Source of the DNA: a bacterium
Lineage (GTDB): Bacteria > Patescibacteriota > Saccharimonadia > Saccharimonadales > UBA4665
NCBI GenBank assembly: GCA_021829145.1
Contig: JAJZOE010000012.1
Coordinates: forward strand, 1-35,956
Direction: 5' to 3'
Length of the DNA: 35,956 bases
Numbering within the stretch: the first letter of the stretch is position 1; every line of letters begins with the position of its first letter. The notes below the pieces were generated by a model, which searched no databases, was not told where the DNA came from, and was given only the letters and a program-made list of their open reading frames with translations. Of the stretch, positions 15,662 through 24,420 are shown piece after piece. Both the position numbers and the translations under genes were made by a program.

Positions 15662-16423
15662 TTACAGCGATTTAACCAAATCATTGTAAACGTGCTTGGA
15701 TCTTGCAGGGGAAAATGCATTTCGCGTCTTGTAAGCTGCTTGCTCCATAATCACGTTATTATTGGTCGCCAGGCTGCTAAGCAAAGTAACCGATGGATGG
15801 CCAACTCTGCTATGGGCTAGAAGATCACCTGGAGACAGTCTAACTACCGGCCTGGTCGGACCGTCATTATAAACAGGCATGCGCGGCATAACTTGGATGG
15901 CGTGCTTGCTAGGCGAATTACCGCCGTAGCGGAACGAGATGTCGTAATTAGATTGGTTGCTGGTATTATCTGAGCGGGTATAACTGCTTCGGGACATTAG
16001 CGCGTAACTATCAGGAGGCAAATAGCCATTCTCAATTCCCCACCAGATAGATGATAGAATGCTGACCTTGTTTAATATGCCGACGTGCCTTTTGTGGGGT
16101 TCTCTCAGCCAGCCAGCTTCGTGCAGTTCGATGGCTACTTTAGTTAATTCGTTAGCTACTTCGTGTGCCACCTTTTCGGTATGTGCTTCTGCTGAGGCGA
16201 TTTGTATCAGGCTGGGAACTGTTGCTAGAATTGCTCTTACTCTAACAGCGTTGGGCAGCACAAATTTAGAGGTAGGCGGATTATTAACTACAAGCTCACC
16301 AAGATGTTTTTGCATCTCGTTTAGCTGAGTTACTTTTGCTTCGGCACATATACCGGGCGTTTCAAACGTAGTACGGTACAAGGACTCAGTGACTTCACTC
16401 ATTTCCACGCCCAGATTAACCAT
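15662..16423 (-). CDS. hypothetical 253-residue protein
   Basis: No signal peptide or membrane helix. The N-terminal half is helical (AHTEKVAHEVANELTKVAIELHEAGW near 80-107), and a middle block reads HVGILNKVSILSSIWWGIENGYLPPDSYALM. The C-terminal half has low-complexity Ser/Asn segments and ends in a basic helix. GGAG lies about 6 bases before the ATG, and a consensus promoter precedes it. Not recognised. Confidence 0.6.
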   Translation of the reverse strand: MVNLGVEMSEVTESLYRTTFETPGICAEAKVTQLNEMQKHLGELVVNNPPTSKFVLPNAVRVRAILATVPSLIQIASAEAHTEKVAHEVANELTKVAIELHEAGWLREPHKRHVGILNKVSILSSIWWGIENGYLPPDSYALMSRSSYTRSDNTSNQSNYDISFRYGGNSPSKHAIQVMPRMPVYNDGPTRPVVRLSPGDLLAHSRVGHPSVTLLSSLATNNNVIMEQAAYKTRNAFSPARSKHVYNDLVKSL

Positions 16424-16774
16424 TAAATTCTCCAGCTTGTAAATTTACCATAGTTTTATTCCTTATTTAAAGAACTGTCAAGAACATCGCATGAGCTAGT
16501 TGCTTGCCGCCTGATCAGCTAGTCAGGGCCGACAGTGTTATACCAGCACCTAGCCGGTTATTTTTAGGCCTCTCTGGCATTAGTTGTACGGTGGTTCATA
16601 AGAGCTTATCTTAGTGATTTCATGAGCGTGATGGCATCTTTCGCTAGTTCTGTCTGCTTTTTTCCAGCGTCAAGTTTACTCTATTTGCTTAGTAGGGGTA
16701 GTTAATTATTTAATATATGGACAGATGACAATAATTATAATATGGTATAGTTATAGGTTCTAGGGAGGTATATT
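16424..16774. other. intergenic stretch with promoters and a possible gene fragment
   Basis: Between divergent genes. It contains the minus-strand promoter at 16453-16481 and, for the plus-strand gene, TATAAT at 16736-16741. On the minus strand at 16680-16611 a start-less frame reads SKLDAGKKQTELAKDAITLM KSLR-stop, preceded by an in-frame TAG; it could be the tail of a lost gene. No other feature seen. Confidence 0.3.
16453..16481 (-). promoter_or_regulatory. strong candidate promoter for the 15662-16423 gene
   Basis: On the minus strand a perfect TTGACA (16481-16476), a 17-base spacer and TAAAAC (16458-16453), about 30 bases before the ATG. Confidence 0.55.
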
Positions 16775-17173
16775 ATGAGCGAAGTTGAAGAAACGCCTAG
16801 AAGATGGTCTGCTACGAGGATAGCTTCGGCAGCGATTCTGCTGATCGTTATATTGGGGGCGGTTGCCTACGGTATATATTCTTGGGCGAATAGCGGCAGT
16901 AATACTAAACATAACCAGACAGCCTCTAATTCTGTAACTAATAATTCGGCCAATAATCTAGCCCAACCTTTTCCGAAGACTAACAGTTCCGGTAGCAACA
17001 GTTCGGCCGGTGCTTCCGGATCCACCACTAATGGCGTTAGTGGGCAGTCGGCTTCTAACTCCTCCACTCTGACTAACACCGGTCCGGGCGAGACGGCACT
17101 TATTGGTTTTATGGCGGCAACAGCCGTTGGTACTCTTATCCACTACGGCTGGCGTAGGCACCGCGTAAAATAA
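16775..17173 (+). CDS. double-anchored surface protein with LTNTG-type C-terminal tail
   Basis: 132 residues. A short cytoplasmic lead, a membrane helix at about 16-37, then a 60-residue low-complexity linker made of Ser, Asn, Thr, Gly and Ala (40-98). The end is LTNTGPGE (99-106), a hydrophobic segment (107-125) and RRHR (127-130). The tail has the order of a sortase signal: LPXTG-like motif with Thr in place of Pro, helix, positive charge. It differs clearly from the VPE[L/V]G tails at 5006-6003, so it probably goes to another enzyme or stays as a two-helix membrane loop. GGGAGGT precedes the ATG. Function unknown; the linker may be glycosylated (inference). Confidence 0.7.
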   Translation: MSEVEETPRRWSATRIASAAILLIVILGAVAYGIYSWANSGSNTKHNQTASNSVTNNSANNLAQPFPKTNSSGSNSSAGASGSTTNGVSGQSASNSSTLTNTGPGETALIGFMAATAVGTLIHYGWRRHRVK

Positions 17174-17178
17174 ACGCT

Positions 17179-17637
17179 TTAACTTAATGCTACGCTATGT
17201 ACGATTTGGCGCAGATTATTATCTACCTTGGCAACGACATATAAATCCCGGCAAGTTATTTTCTGGCCGGCAGTAATACTACTATCACTACTCAAAGTTA
17301 TGTGGGGTATAAATCCGCGGCCGATGTGTAAGCTTGACTCTAGTTCGCCTATAGGCGATAGCCCATCGATTAATTGCTTATGCAGGGTTGTTATTTGTTC
17401 CGTTTTATTTAGTAGCATGACTTGGACGTTGTGGTCTCTGCCAAACCGGGCACTGTGCTCGACTGTTAGCTTAATAGGCGGGAACGAGCGGGCGGTTGAT
17501 TCAATAAACTGCAAAAATATCGGCAAATCAAGCTCATGGAGCTTGAACCAAGGCACAAGGGTTATATGAAACGGCCAAAATTCGAACTGCTGGTTTAATC
17601 TAGCCTTCTTAAGCATGAAGCAAAGAAGAAGGGTCAT
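17179..17637 (-). CDS. 2H phosphoesterase (LigT / 2'-5' RNA ligase-like)
   Basis: 152 residues with the two H-x-T motifs of the 2H phosphoesterase superfamily: FHITL (His24, Thr26) and PHITL (His112, Thr114), about 88 residues apart as usual. Members hydrolyse cyclic phosphodiesters or 2'-5' linkages in RNA or nucleotides. The ATG directly follows the TAG of ytxH-like 17638, so translation is likely coupled; a second ATG is seven codons in. It lies 5 bases from the convergent surface-protein gene. Exact substrate unknown. Confidence 0.8.
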   Translation of the reverse strand: MTLLLCFMLKKARLNQQFEFWPFHITLVPWFKLHELDLPIFLQFIESTARSFPPIKLTVEHSARFGRDHNVQVMLLNKTEQITTLHKQLIDGLSPIGELESSLHIGRGFIPHITLSSDSSITAGQKITCRDLYVVAKVDNNLRQIVHSVALS

Positions 17638-17886
17638 CTAGCTGCCGATTTTATCTATAGCCTCGTGGGCCGCTTTCCTGGCGGCTGTTAGAGGGTCGTC
17701 TTTTTTACCGACAACGTCACTAACTTTATGCTTGGCGGTTTCAAGGCCTTCTTTAGTTTTATCGGCGATGTCTTCCCTCATCTCTTTACCGCTCTTCGGG
17801 GCGATTAAAAGACCGGTTACTACCCCTACTGCTGAACCGGCTATAATACCGGCAGCGACTGCACCCTTGTACTTAACATTACTCAT
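17638..17886 (-). CDS. YtxH-family small protein
   Basis: 82 residues. A Gly/Ala-rich hydrophobic segment (about 9-28, AVAAGIIAGSAVGVVTGLLIAP) is followed by KSGKEMREDIADKTKEGLETAKHKVSDVV, the YtxH pattern of one membrane helix with a charged amphipathic tail. Family members are linked to general stress, without a known activity. A strong GGAGGT precedes the ATG. First gene of a pair with the 2H phosphoesterase. Confidence 0.85.
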   Translation of the reverse strand: MSNVKYKGAVAAGIIAGSAVGVVTGLLIAPKSGKEMREDIADKTKEGLETAKHKVSDVVGKKDDPLTAARKAAHEAIDKIGS

Positions 17887-17945
17887 TTAAACCTCCAAAT
17901 TTCTTTTATGTTAGATATGTTAAACATTCCAAGCTTAAGCTTCAG

Positions 17946-18338
17946 TTAGGAAATTAACTCGCCGCCAATACTAATCCTCAGTTCCCTTTGTCGTGGACCG
18001 TCAAATTCTATTAAGATTACTCTTTGCCAGCGCCCCAGTAAGAGCTTGCCGTCATTAAAGGGGAGTGTCAGGCTGGTGCCGATAAGCGATGACCATAAAT
18101 GGTCGGGAAAGTGTTCCGGATCGTGAGGATGTTTCCAGTTTGCTAGCGGCGTTAAGCTTGAAACGGCCGTTAAGATGTCTTTGTCGGTGCCCGGATCGAG
18201 GTCGGCAGTGGTAATGGCGGCCGTGGTATGGGTAAGTAATAAGTTGACTAGACCGTTGCGGCTCAGATTTCTTTCAATTTGATCGGTAATATCGATAACT
18301 TGTCTTTTATATTGGGTGGTTATTGTAATATTGGCCAT
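17946..18338 (-). CDS. YjbQ/UPF0047-family protein
   Basis: 130 residues covering the whole family. Landmarks are LLTHTTAAITTADLDPGTDKDIL, NWKHPHDPEHFPDHLWSSLIG, GKLLLGRWQRVILIEFDGPRQREL. The conserved histidines and the Asp/Glu set are kept. Some members rescue thiamine-phosphate synthase activity when overproduced, but the true role is unsettled. AGGGT stands a few bases before the ATG. A perfect 12-base palindrome (AAGCTTAAGCTT, 17931-17942) follows the stop, without a T-run. Confidence 0.9.
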   Translation of the reverse strand: MANITITTQYKRQVIDITDQIERNLSRNGLVNLLLTHTTAAITTADLDPGTDKDILTAVSSLTPLANWKHPHDPEHFPDHLWSSLIGTSLTLPFNDGKLLLGRWQRVILIEFDGPRQRELRISIGGELIS

Positions 18339-18469
18339 ATATACCCTAGCGTTTAAGAGTTATCTTTACTTTTAAACCTCAGACCGGTTACAGCCAGTAA
18401 GTATTCTTATAGTAGATTATAAGAACCGAACCATATCATAGGTTTCACTATAGACAGGAGGGGTCTGCC

Positions 18470-18835
18470 ATGGGGTACAAGGAGTTAATTAAAAAAGTGC
18501 AAGTATATTCCGGCTTTTCTGATTCCGAAAGTAAAGATTCACTGGACTGCTTAGTAGAAACATTGGCTGTCAGATTGAGTGAAAACGAAAGAAAGGATTT
18601 TGCCAGCCAACTGCCTCAGGAACTGCAGGATATGGCTTTAGCGGTTTATCCCAGCGAAGAAAATACCAGCAAGGACATACTGGCGCAGTTCATGGAACTG
18701 CAGAACGTGGTCGAATCGAGGGCTAAAAAAGAAATTCTTTCAGCCTGGCAGGCACTGAAAGACACTGTGTCTAAAAGAGAGATTGATCACTTAAGAGATT
18801 GCCTGCCCAACCAGTTAAACAGCCTGCTCCGATAA
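18470..18835 (+). CDS. DUF2267-family protein
   Basis: 121 residues, all helical. [47 protein letters not shown] is the family's repeat of helices, and a second, weaker half follows ([20 protein letters not shown] and on). DUF2267 proteins are cytoplasmic and of unknown role. An AGGAGG site lies about 8 bases before the ATG. The last 21 bases overlap the convergent transporter gene. Confidence 0.85.
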   Translation: MGYKELIKKVQVYSGFSDSESKDSLDCLVETLAVRLSENERKDFASQLPQELQDMALAVYPSEENTSKDILAQFMELQNVVESRAKKEILSAWQALKDTVSKREIDHLRDCLPNQLNSLLR

Positions 18836-20539
18836 CTTTTTGGTCCCATCGTTTTCTTCGGAAATATACTTGCCGCCTCTAAGCCATGAAGCATAAGCTG
18901 CCACGAGACAGGTAATAATAGCGAAAGTTAGAACGACTACCAGGCCGTGCTTGAAGGGTGTGGCTATTAGCTTCGGGAAATATTCTTTTGATGTCAGCCG
19001 TGCTGCCGCTGACGGGTGGAGAGTACTTAGCACCTTCGGTCCGAGTAGGGTTTTCAGTGGATTGTAGCCTAAGAACGCGGCAAACAGGTAGCTTATAGCC
19101 GGTAAATGCGACAGGTGCGTGGCCAGTTGGGCGGAGACGCCATTGTTAATCAGTCCGTGGTAGATACTGCCGGGAACGCTGGAAGTCAGACCGACGATCA
19201 TCAGGCTGAAGAAGATACCGATAGATAGTGGCATGCCGACATTCATGAAAGTGGCCCGCATACCTGAAGCGACACCACGGAATTCAGAAGGTACCGAGTT
19301 CATAATACCGGCGGTATTGGGGGAAGAAAACATGCCGAAGGACAACCCATTGATCAACAGGATAATGGCAAACAGATAATAAGGGAAGTTTACCGGCAGC
19401 ATCATCATTAGACCGAAACTGAGCGCTGCAATCAGCATGCCTCCGGTGGCAAACGGCCGGGCGCCATATTTATCTGATAACCAGCCGGATACAGGACCGG
19501 CGATTAGAAAGCCAATGGTGGTTGGAATCATATAGATTCCGGCCCAGAGCGGCGTGTTGGTGAATGCATAGCCATGCAGTGGTAGCCATATACCCTGCAG
19601 CCACATAATCAGCATAAACTGCAGACCGCCTCTGCCCATGGCCGCTAAAAGCCCGGCAACATTTCCGGCCGTAAAGGCCCGAATTTTAAACAGGTCCAGC
19701 TTAAACATCGGCTCCTTAACTTTGCGCTCCAGCAGGGCAAATAGCAGCAGCACAACAATGCCGGCAGCAATCAGAGATATGACCATCGGACTGCTCCATC
19801 CCATATCCGAAGATCCGTAAGGCTTTATTCCATATGTCAGTCCAATAAGCACCATGGCCAGTCCGGCGGCGAATGTAATATTGCCGATCCAGTCGATTTT
19901 CGCCGGATGGAAGACGTCGATTTCTTTTAGGGCAATATAGGACCAGATAATGCCGACTATACCCACCGGTACGTTGAATAGAAAAACCCAACGCCAGGAG
20001 AACTGAGCTAGAAAGCCGCCGACTAAAATACCGAAAAATGAACCAGCTAAGGCGGCTATCTGGTTGATGCCTAGAGCCATGCCCCGTTGGTTGTGAGGAA
20101 AAGCATCGGTCAGGATTGCGGCTGAGTTAGCCATTAACAGAGCCCCGCCTACCGCTTGAACCATTCTGAAGATGATTAGCTCTATGGCTCCGGTTGAGCC
20201 ATGACTCCAGGTAAAACCGGCCAGCAGAGCTCCAAGGGAAAATATCACAAAACCGATGTTATACATTTTTACCCGGCCGTACATATCCCCTAGACGACCG
20301 AGGGATACTACTAAAATAGCCGTTACTAGCATGTACCCAAGAAGAATCCAGAGTAGATAGGAAAAGCTGTTGGCGGAAAGAGGATTAATTTTAATACCTC
20401 TGAATATGACCGGCAAAGCAATAATCAGACTGGTGGCATTAATCGAGGCCATCAGCATACCCAAGGTAGTATTAGATAAAGCTATCCACTTATATTTCGG
20501 GCTGGTTCGCTCTGCGTGTTTAAGAACTTTATTTAACAC
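18815..20539 (-). CDS. MFS exporter, DHA2 (14-helix) family
   Basis: 574 residues from the GTG at 20539, with about 14 membrane helices. [17 protein letters not shown] is helix 1 (motif D1-like, with Asn in place of the usual Asp), and [14 protein letters not shown] is the loop 2-3 motif A. The frame reaches a TTG at 20599, but GAGGG 8 bases before the GTG is the better site and the 20 extra residues are not family-like. It should export drugs or small metabolites by proton antiport. The loop near the end (about 485-525) is longer than usual. GC content is among the highest in the window. Convergent overlap with the DUF2267 gene. Confidence 0.85.
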   Translation of the reverse strand: MLNKVLKHAERTSPKYKWIALSNTTLGMLMASINATSLIIALPVIFRGIKINPLSANSFSYLLWILLGYMLVTAILVVSLGRLGDMYGRVKMYNIGFVIFSLGALLAGFTWSHGSTGAIELIIFRMVQAVGGALLMANSAAILTDAFPHNQRGMALGINQIAALAGSFFGILVGGFLAQFSWRWVFLFNVPVGIVGIIWSYIALKEIDVFHPAKIDWIGNITFAAGLAMVLIGLTYGIKPYGSSDMGWSSPMVISLIAAGIVVLLLFALLERKVKEPMFKLDLFKIRAFTAGNVAGLLAAMGRGGLQFMLIMWLQGIWLPLHGYAFTNTPLWAGIYMIPTTIGFLIAGPVSGWLSDKYGARPFATGGMLIAALSFGLMMMLPVNFPYYLFAIILLINGLSFGMFSSPNTAGIMNSVPSEFRGVASGMRATFMNVGMPLSIGIFFSLMIVGLTSSVPGSIYHGLINNGVSAQLATHLSHLPAISYLFAAFLGYNPLKTLLGPKVLSTLHPSAAARLTSKEYFPKLIATPFKHGLVVVLTFAIITCLVAAYASWLRGGKYISEENDGTKKLSEQAV

Positions 20540-20839
20540 TAATGATTCCCTCTTTCTCTTACAACCGGAATAGGCTGCGGTTGGTTTTTGGTTTTTCAAT
20601 AACCTTATTTAATAAATATTATATACCCTAGGTTTAGTTGCCAAGCAACGGCTTTGTGGCTTCTTAAAATTATGTTACCAATAGAAACAGCTGTAGGTCT
20701 TGGCGGTTTTTCGACTCAAGCCGGCCTCGTTAAAAGCTGCTACGAGTTAAGCTAAAAAATATCAGCCGGTACAATGTCTAAGACTGAGTTAAACAACAGT
20801 AAGTTACTTTACGGCTAGTTTGTGTCTACTAAGGCAGAT

Positions 20840-21196
20840 CTAGGAAAACTTCTTAGCTACCGCCGCTAATTCCTTTGGTGATAGGTTGACCTTTAAGAAG
20901 CATTCGACTACGCCATATTTCTGGTAATCATCGATTGGGTCGGATAAGTTACTGACGATAATAGTATTTGTCTCAGGGTAGTTTTTTTTCAGTTTGGCAG
21001 TCTCCAGGAATTCCTTACCGCCCATTACCGGCATTAATATGTCGAGAATAATCAAATCCGGGTTAAAGGCCTTTAGTTTTTTTAAGCCGCTTTCCCCGTT
21101 TTCTGCCGTAGCTACTTTAAAGCCTTCGGTTTGAAGTATTAGGGCGTAGACGTCGCGTAGTGGCTTTTCGTCTTCAATGATTAAAACTTTCTTCAT
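20840..21196 (-). CDS. stand-alone response-regulator receiver domain
   Basis: 118 residues, a single REC domain. Acidic pocket Glu8-Asp9, phosphoacceptor Asp52 (LIILDILMP), Ser82 in the Thr/Ser position and Lys102. There is no output domain, so it acts by protein contact or as a phosphate relay. It begins 29 bases after the histidine-kinase gene and is surely its partner. The 240 bases between this gene and the exporter contain only a 27-codon frame at 20672-20755, which I do not call. Confidence 0.9.
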   Translation of the reverse strand: MKKVLIIEDEKPLRDVYALILQTEGFKVATAENGESGLKKLKAFNPDLIILDILMPVMGGKEFLETAKLKKNYPETNTIIVSNLSDPIDDYQKYGVVECFLKVNLSPKELAAVAKKFS

Positions 21197-21225
21197 ATCG
21201 GCAAACTTATTATAGCTTGTTTCTC

Positions 21226-22998
21226 CTATGGTTTGGCTTTTTTTAGAGGTATGTAGACGTTAAATTCGGTGCCTTTATTGAGTTGGGATTTAACAGATAT
21301 GTTACCTTCATGCATTTCCGTTACTTGTTTGACCAAATATAGACCGATTCCGGTGCCAATCTGCTCCATATTTTGGACGTTAGTGGCCCGGGAAAACTTA
21401 TCGAAAATTTTAGGCAAATCTTCCTCGGCTATGCCTATGCCTTGGTCCTTAACCGATATAATGGCATTGTGCGCATCGCGCTTCAGTTTGACTGAGATGG
21501 TCGAGCGGGATTTAGAATACTTAATTGCGTTATTTATAAGGTTTTCTATTACCATTGGTATGTATCTCGGGTCGGCTTCGACGTAAATCGGACGTTTCGG
21601 TTGAGTAAATACAAGCTTTTGCTGTCTTTTGGCTGCTAGCTTCTGATGATCGGTTACCACTTGTTCCGTGACATCGCTCAGAGACAATCGCTGGCGATTG
21701 ATGACAATGCGGCCCGATCCTAATCGGGCGGCGTTTAAGAATTGGTTGGCGATCTCCAGTTGGTGCTCATTACTGTCATAGGCCGTTTGAATAATTTTTT
21801 GTTGCTTTTTAGGGATAGTGCCGCCGTAATTCTGCAGTAGAATGCCTAAATATTGCTTGACGATTGTTGCCGGAGTCCGTAGCTGGTGCGAAGCTAGTGA
21901 GAGCAGTTCGTCTTTGGCGGCCTGGATTTCTGCCTGTTTTTCCCAGTAAAGTTTCCGTTCACGATAGTAAGTAAAGTACCAGACAAGCAAAGCTAAAACA
22001 GCGCTTAACGCTACACCTATTATTAAAACATTATATGAAGGCTGGCCATCCCGGGATTGTAGTACTGCTTTATTGGTAACGATGCGCAGATACCAGGGAT
22101 ACTTACCAAAGCTCACATGTATTCCTGAGTAAATCGGGCCGTTCATGCGTTTTATAACCGAGGCATATTTAGGAGACTGATAGATCAGATGAGAAGGCGC
22201 CATATTTCGGTCATATACTCTTAAGGCCAGGTTAGAGTTTAAATAACGTCCGAACATACCATTGAAGAACGATCGGGCCGTAACCGCTACGTAAACAAAG
22301 CCATAGATTGACGATGCACGCTCTGCTTTTGTCGAGCTGGGGCCGGCAAAAACAGGTTTAAAAATAATAAACGATGGCTGGCCGTCATTAATGTCGAACA
22401 GGTTGATTTTGCCACTCATGGTCATGCTGCCGGTCTTAATGGCTTCATTAATGGCCGCTGCCTCCATGGGATTGCTTAGTTGGTTATAGCCCATAGCTTT
22501 CATACTATTAGGAGAAACATAACCGATTAGCGATACTGGCGCATAAGCTTTCATCGGCGTGTTAGGAACTATCGATAAGTTAGGGTATCCCTGGCTGCTC
22601 ATGCTGCTTAGATACTGAGAAAGATCAGCAGCCGGTACGTAGCGGCTAAAGCTGACGGCATCAACCCCGGGATAGTTACTGGGTAAGTTATAAGACTGGA
22701 AAAAAGTTAACCATTGGGCTTGGGAGACATTGTTATTGGTAAGGTTAAGCAGGCTAGTTCCGTCATCTAGCAATAAAGAGTATTGGTTCAGACTCTGGAT
22801 GATGATTGATTTTGAGCCGTTAAGCTGCTGCTGGTATTTTATTATCTGTGCTTTTTCGGTCTGGATATTTATGTTATGCCAGAAAAGCAGCGAAATAGCG
22901 GAGCCGAGGACAAAAAGCAGGAATACTACGGCTAGATAGCCATAGCTGTTATTTCTGACTATATACTTAAGTCCCGGTATATCTCTTAGCTGCATCAA
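21226..22998 (-). CDS. CHASE-domain sensor histidine kinase
   Basis: 590 residues. Membrane helix 1 at 21-40, an outer CHASE domain at about 80-260 (YPGVDAVSFSRYVP; GYVSPNSMKAMGYNQLSNPMEAAAINEAIKTG), a membrane helix at about 322-341, a HisKA helix pair with the phospho-His371 in SHQLRTP, and a HATPase domain with N-box Asn490, DQGIG (518-522) and GTGIG (548-552). No HAMP or PAS domain sits between. CHASE domains bind small ligands such as cytokinins or peptides in other organisms; the ligand here is unknown. It should phosphorylate the receiver protein encoded just downstream. ATGATG start; the first or second Met may be used. Confidence 0.92.
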   Translation of the reverse strand: MMQLRDIPGLKYIVRNNSYGYLAVVFLLFVLGSAISLLFWHNINIQTEKAQIIKYQQQLNGSKSIIIQSLNQYSLLLDDGTSLLNLTNNNVSQAQWLTFFQSYNLPSNYPGVDAVSFSRYVPAADLSQYLSSMSSQGYPNLSIVPNTPMKAYAPVSLIGYVSPNSMKAMGYNQLSNPMEAAAINEAIKTGSMTMSGKINLFDINDGQPSFIIFKPVFAGPSSTKAERASSIYGFVYVAVTARSFFNGMFGRYLNSNLALRVYDRNMAPSHLIYQSPKYASVIKRMNGPIYSGIHVSFGKYPWYLRIVTNKAVLQSRDGQPSYNVLIIGVALSAVLALLVWYFTYYRERKLYWEKQAEIQAAKDELLSLASHQLRTPATIVKQYLGILLQNYGGTIPKKQQKIIQTAYDSNEHQLEIANQFLNAARLGSGRIVINRQRLSLSDVTEQVVTDHQKLAAKRQQKLVFTQPKRPIYVEADPRYIPMVIENLINNAIKYSKSRSTISVKLKRDAHNAIISVKDQGIGIAEEDLPKIFDKFSRATNVQNMEQIGTGIGLYLVKQVTEMHEGNISVKSQLNKGTEFNVYIPLKKAKP

Positions 22999-23035
22999 CT
23001 CGATATTATAGAAATAACTGCCGGCAATGTTAAAT

Positions 23036-23254
23036 CTAAGGTACGCTTTTTGCCAGTTTTAGCTGGTTATCTATATTCTGCAAATTATCATTGATGCTTT
23101 TTACCTGGGTATTGAAGTTGTTTACCTTACTACTGATAGTTTGAGATTCCTGGCTGATCTTAATTCCGCCGTATACTAGCGCTGCTGCTATGACGCCTAA
23201 CAGCAAAACGGCAATTGTCAGCATAGTTGCTATGTAGGCTCTCCAAGCATTCAT
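23036..23254 (-). CDS. small membrane protein with coiled coil
   Basis: 72 residues: a membrane helix at about 8-30 and a Gln/Asn/Ser-rich coiled coil at 34-68 (QESQTISSKVNNFNTQVKSIN). The ATG overlaps the stop of the upstream iron-permease-family gene by 4 bases (ATGA), so the two are coupled and may work as one complex. No family recognised. Confidence 0.65.
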   Translation of the reverse strand: MNAWRAYIATMLTIAVLLLGVIAAALVYGGIKISQESQTISSKVNNFNTQVKSINDNLQNIDNQLKLAKSVP

Positions 23255-23730
23255 TTTGATTCCACCGATTTAATTAAGTGATCCATCAGGTTCTCTGCCT
23301 GCTGATAAAAAGTAGGACGCTTGGCTTTCTCGCGTTTAATTGATGAGTGTATCTTATGAACCGGAGATTTCTCATCCAGTCTTTCAATTAAGCGTTGGAA
23401 TTCCAGGTCTAACTCGGCAAGCTCTTCATCAGTTAAACTTTCCAGTCCGATAAACGAATCCCTTGCTTTCTGATCGGCGGATATTAACTCGTTCAATTTT
23501 AGCTGGATTGCCTTACTGTCCCTGTTTTGGGTATTTTGAATGGAAAAAACCATTAAGAAGATAATGACGTCGCTGATAGTGGAAATAACCAGAAGCCAGT
23601 TAGTCGAAAACTTATAATACGGACCGCTAACCAGCCAGATTAAAACACCTAAAAAGGCCACAACAAATGCTAACGGTGAACCGGCGAGATGAGCTATCCT
23701 TATTGACAGATTATTAAATAGTTTTTTCAT
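23251..23730 (-). CDS. low-affinity iron permease-family membrane protein
   Basis: 159 residues. Two membrane helices (about 19-36 and 43-64) around SGPYYKFSTNWLLVISTISDVIIFLMVFSIQNTQNRDSKAIQLKLNELI, which is the hallmark of the Iron_permease family (PF04120). The rest is a charged helical C-terminal tail. Despite the name, transport by bacterial members is poorly shown. Coupled to the small coiled-coil gene downstream. Confidence 0.8.
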   Translation of the reverse strand: MKKLFNNLSIRIAHLAGSPLAFVVAFLGVLIWLVSGPYYKFSTNWLLVISTISDVIIFLMVFSIQNTQNRDSKAIQLKLNELISADQKARDSFIGLESLTDEELAELDLEFQRLIERLDEKSPVHKIHSSIKREKAKRPTFYQQAENLMDHLIKSVESK

Positions 23731-23945
23731 TTTTCTTTAATTAAGTTTAATTATACGCTAACTAAATATTAAACTACTCACTAAAGTCTTGATTCTGGTT
23801 GGCTTTATGTCTAGGCTGATTTCGCAGTTTATGCAAGGTGGGCGGTCTAAACTAATGTTACTATTTTGGTAACTTCCTTAGCTAGGTCCCTGATCGCTAA
23901 ATTGTTTACCGGTGACAAGTAAAGGAAACTTACAGAAAATTGGCA

Positions 23946-23951
23946 TATAAT
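23946..23951 (+). promoter_or_regulatory. -10 box of a leaderless bcp transcript
   Basis: A perfect TATAAT ends 7 bases before the ATG at 23959, so transcription would start on the start codon. An upstream in-frame ATG (23950) lies inside the box itself and cannot be the start. No clear -35 or Shine-Dalgarno site. Confidence 0.55.
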
Positions 23952-23958
23952 GCTAAGT

Positions 23959-24420
23959 ATGGAAAAAGCACCTGATTTTAAGCTGCTTGATCAGGACGGC
24001 CAAGCGCACAGCCTTTCGGATTACTCTGGAAAGTGGTTGGTATTGTATTTCTATCCCAAGGACGATACTCCGGGGTGTACTAAAGAAGCCTGCAATTTCA
24101 GGGACGCCAGAAACGATATTGCTGACATTGGTAGTGTTGAGGTGGTGGGTGTAAGTACTGACAGCGTAGCGTCTCATAAAAAGTTTAAAGACAAGCATCA
24201 GCTAAATTTTACTTTGTTAAGCGACCCTGAGCACCAGGCAATTGAGGCATACGGCTCATGGCAACCCCGAAAATTTATGGGTAAAGAATTCCTCGGTACG
24301 GCCCGGAACACGGTCATTATTAATCCTGAAGGTTTTATCGTCAGGCGATATGACGGAGTTGACCCCAGTGTTCATGCCGAAGAGATCATAAAGGACCTTA
24401 AACAACTGAAGTCAGATTAA
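23959..24420 (+). CDS. bcp: Bcp-type thioredoxin-dependent peroxiredoxin
   Basis: 153 residues, full length for the family. PDFKLLDQDGQAHSLSDYSGKWLVLYFYPKDDTPGCTKEACNFRD holds peroxidatic Cys40 and the resolving Cys45 five residues on. A conserved Arg lies in LGTARNTVIINPEG. It reduces hydrogen peroxide and organic peroxides in the cytoplasm using thioredoxin. The start was chosen from the -10 box position. The stop overlaps the convergent gene by 4 bases. Confidence 0.93.
   Translation: MEKAPDFKLLDQDGQAHSLSDYSGKWLVLYFYPKDDTPGCTKEACNFRDARNDIADIGSVEVVGVSTDSVASHKKFKDKHQLNFTLLSDPEHQAIEAYGSWQPRKFMGKEFLGTARNTVIINPEGFIVRRYDGVDPSVHAEEIIKDLKQLKSD

Noticed and set aside
17931-17942. Perfect palindrome AAGCTTAAGCTT after the YjbQ gene
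   Set aside because: No T-run follows and the stem is too weak for a terminator; most likely chance.
20672-20755. 27-codon plus frame (MLPIETAVGLGGFSTQAGLV and on)
   Set aside because: It reads rather protein-like but has no ribosome site or promoter, and the length is too short to separate from chance.
23731-23949. Start-less minus frame with a CxxC (PPCINCEISLDIKPTR)
   Set aside because: Open for 39 codons but without start, ribosome site or recognisable family; chance cannot be excluded.
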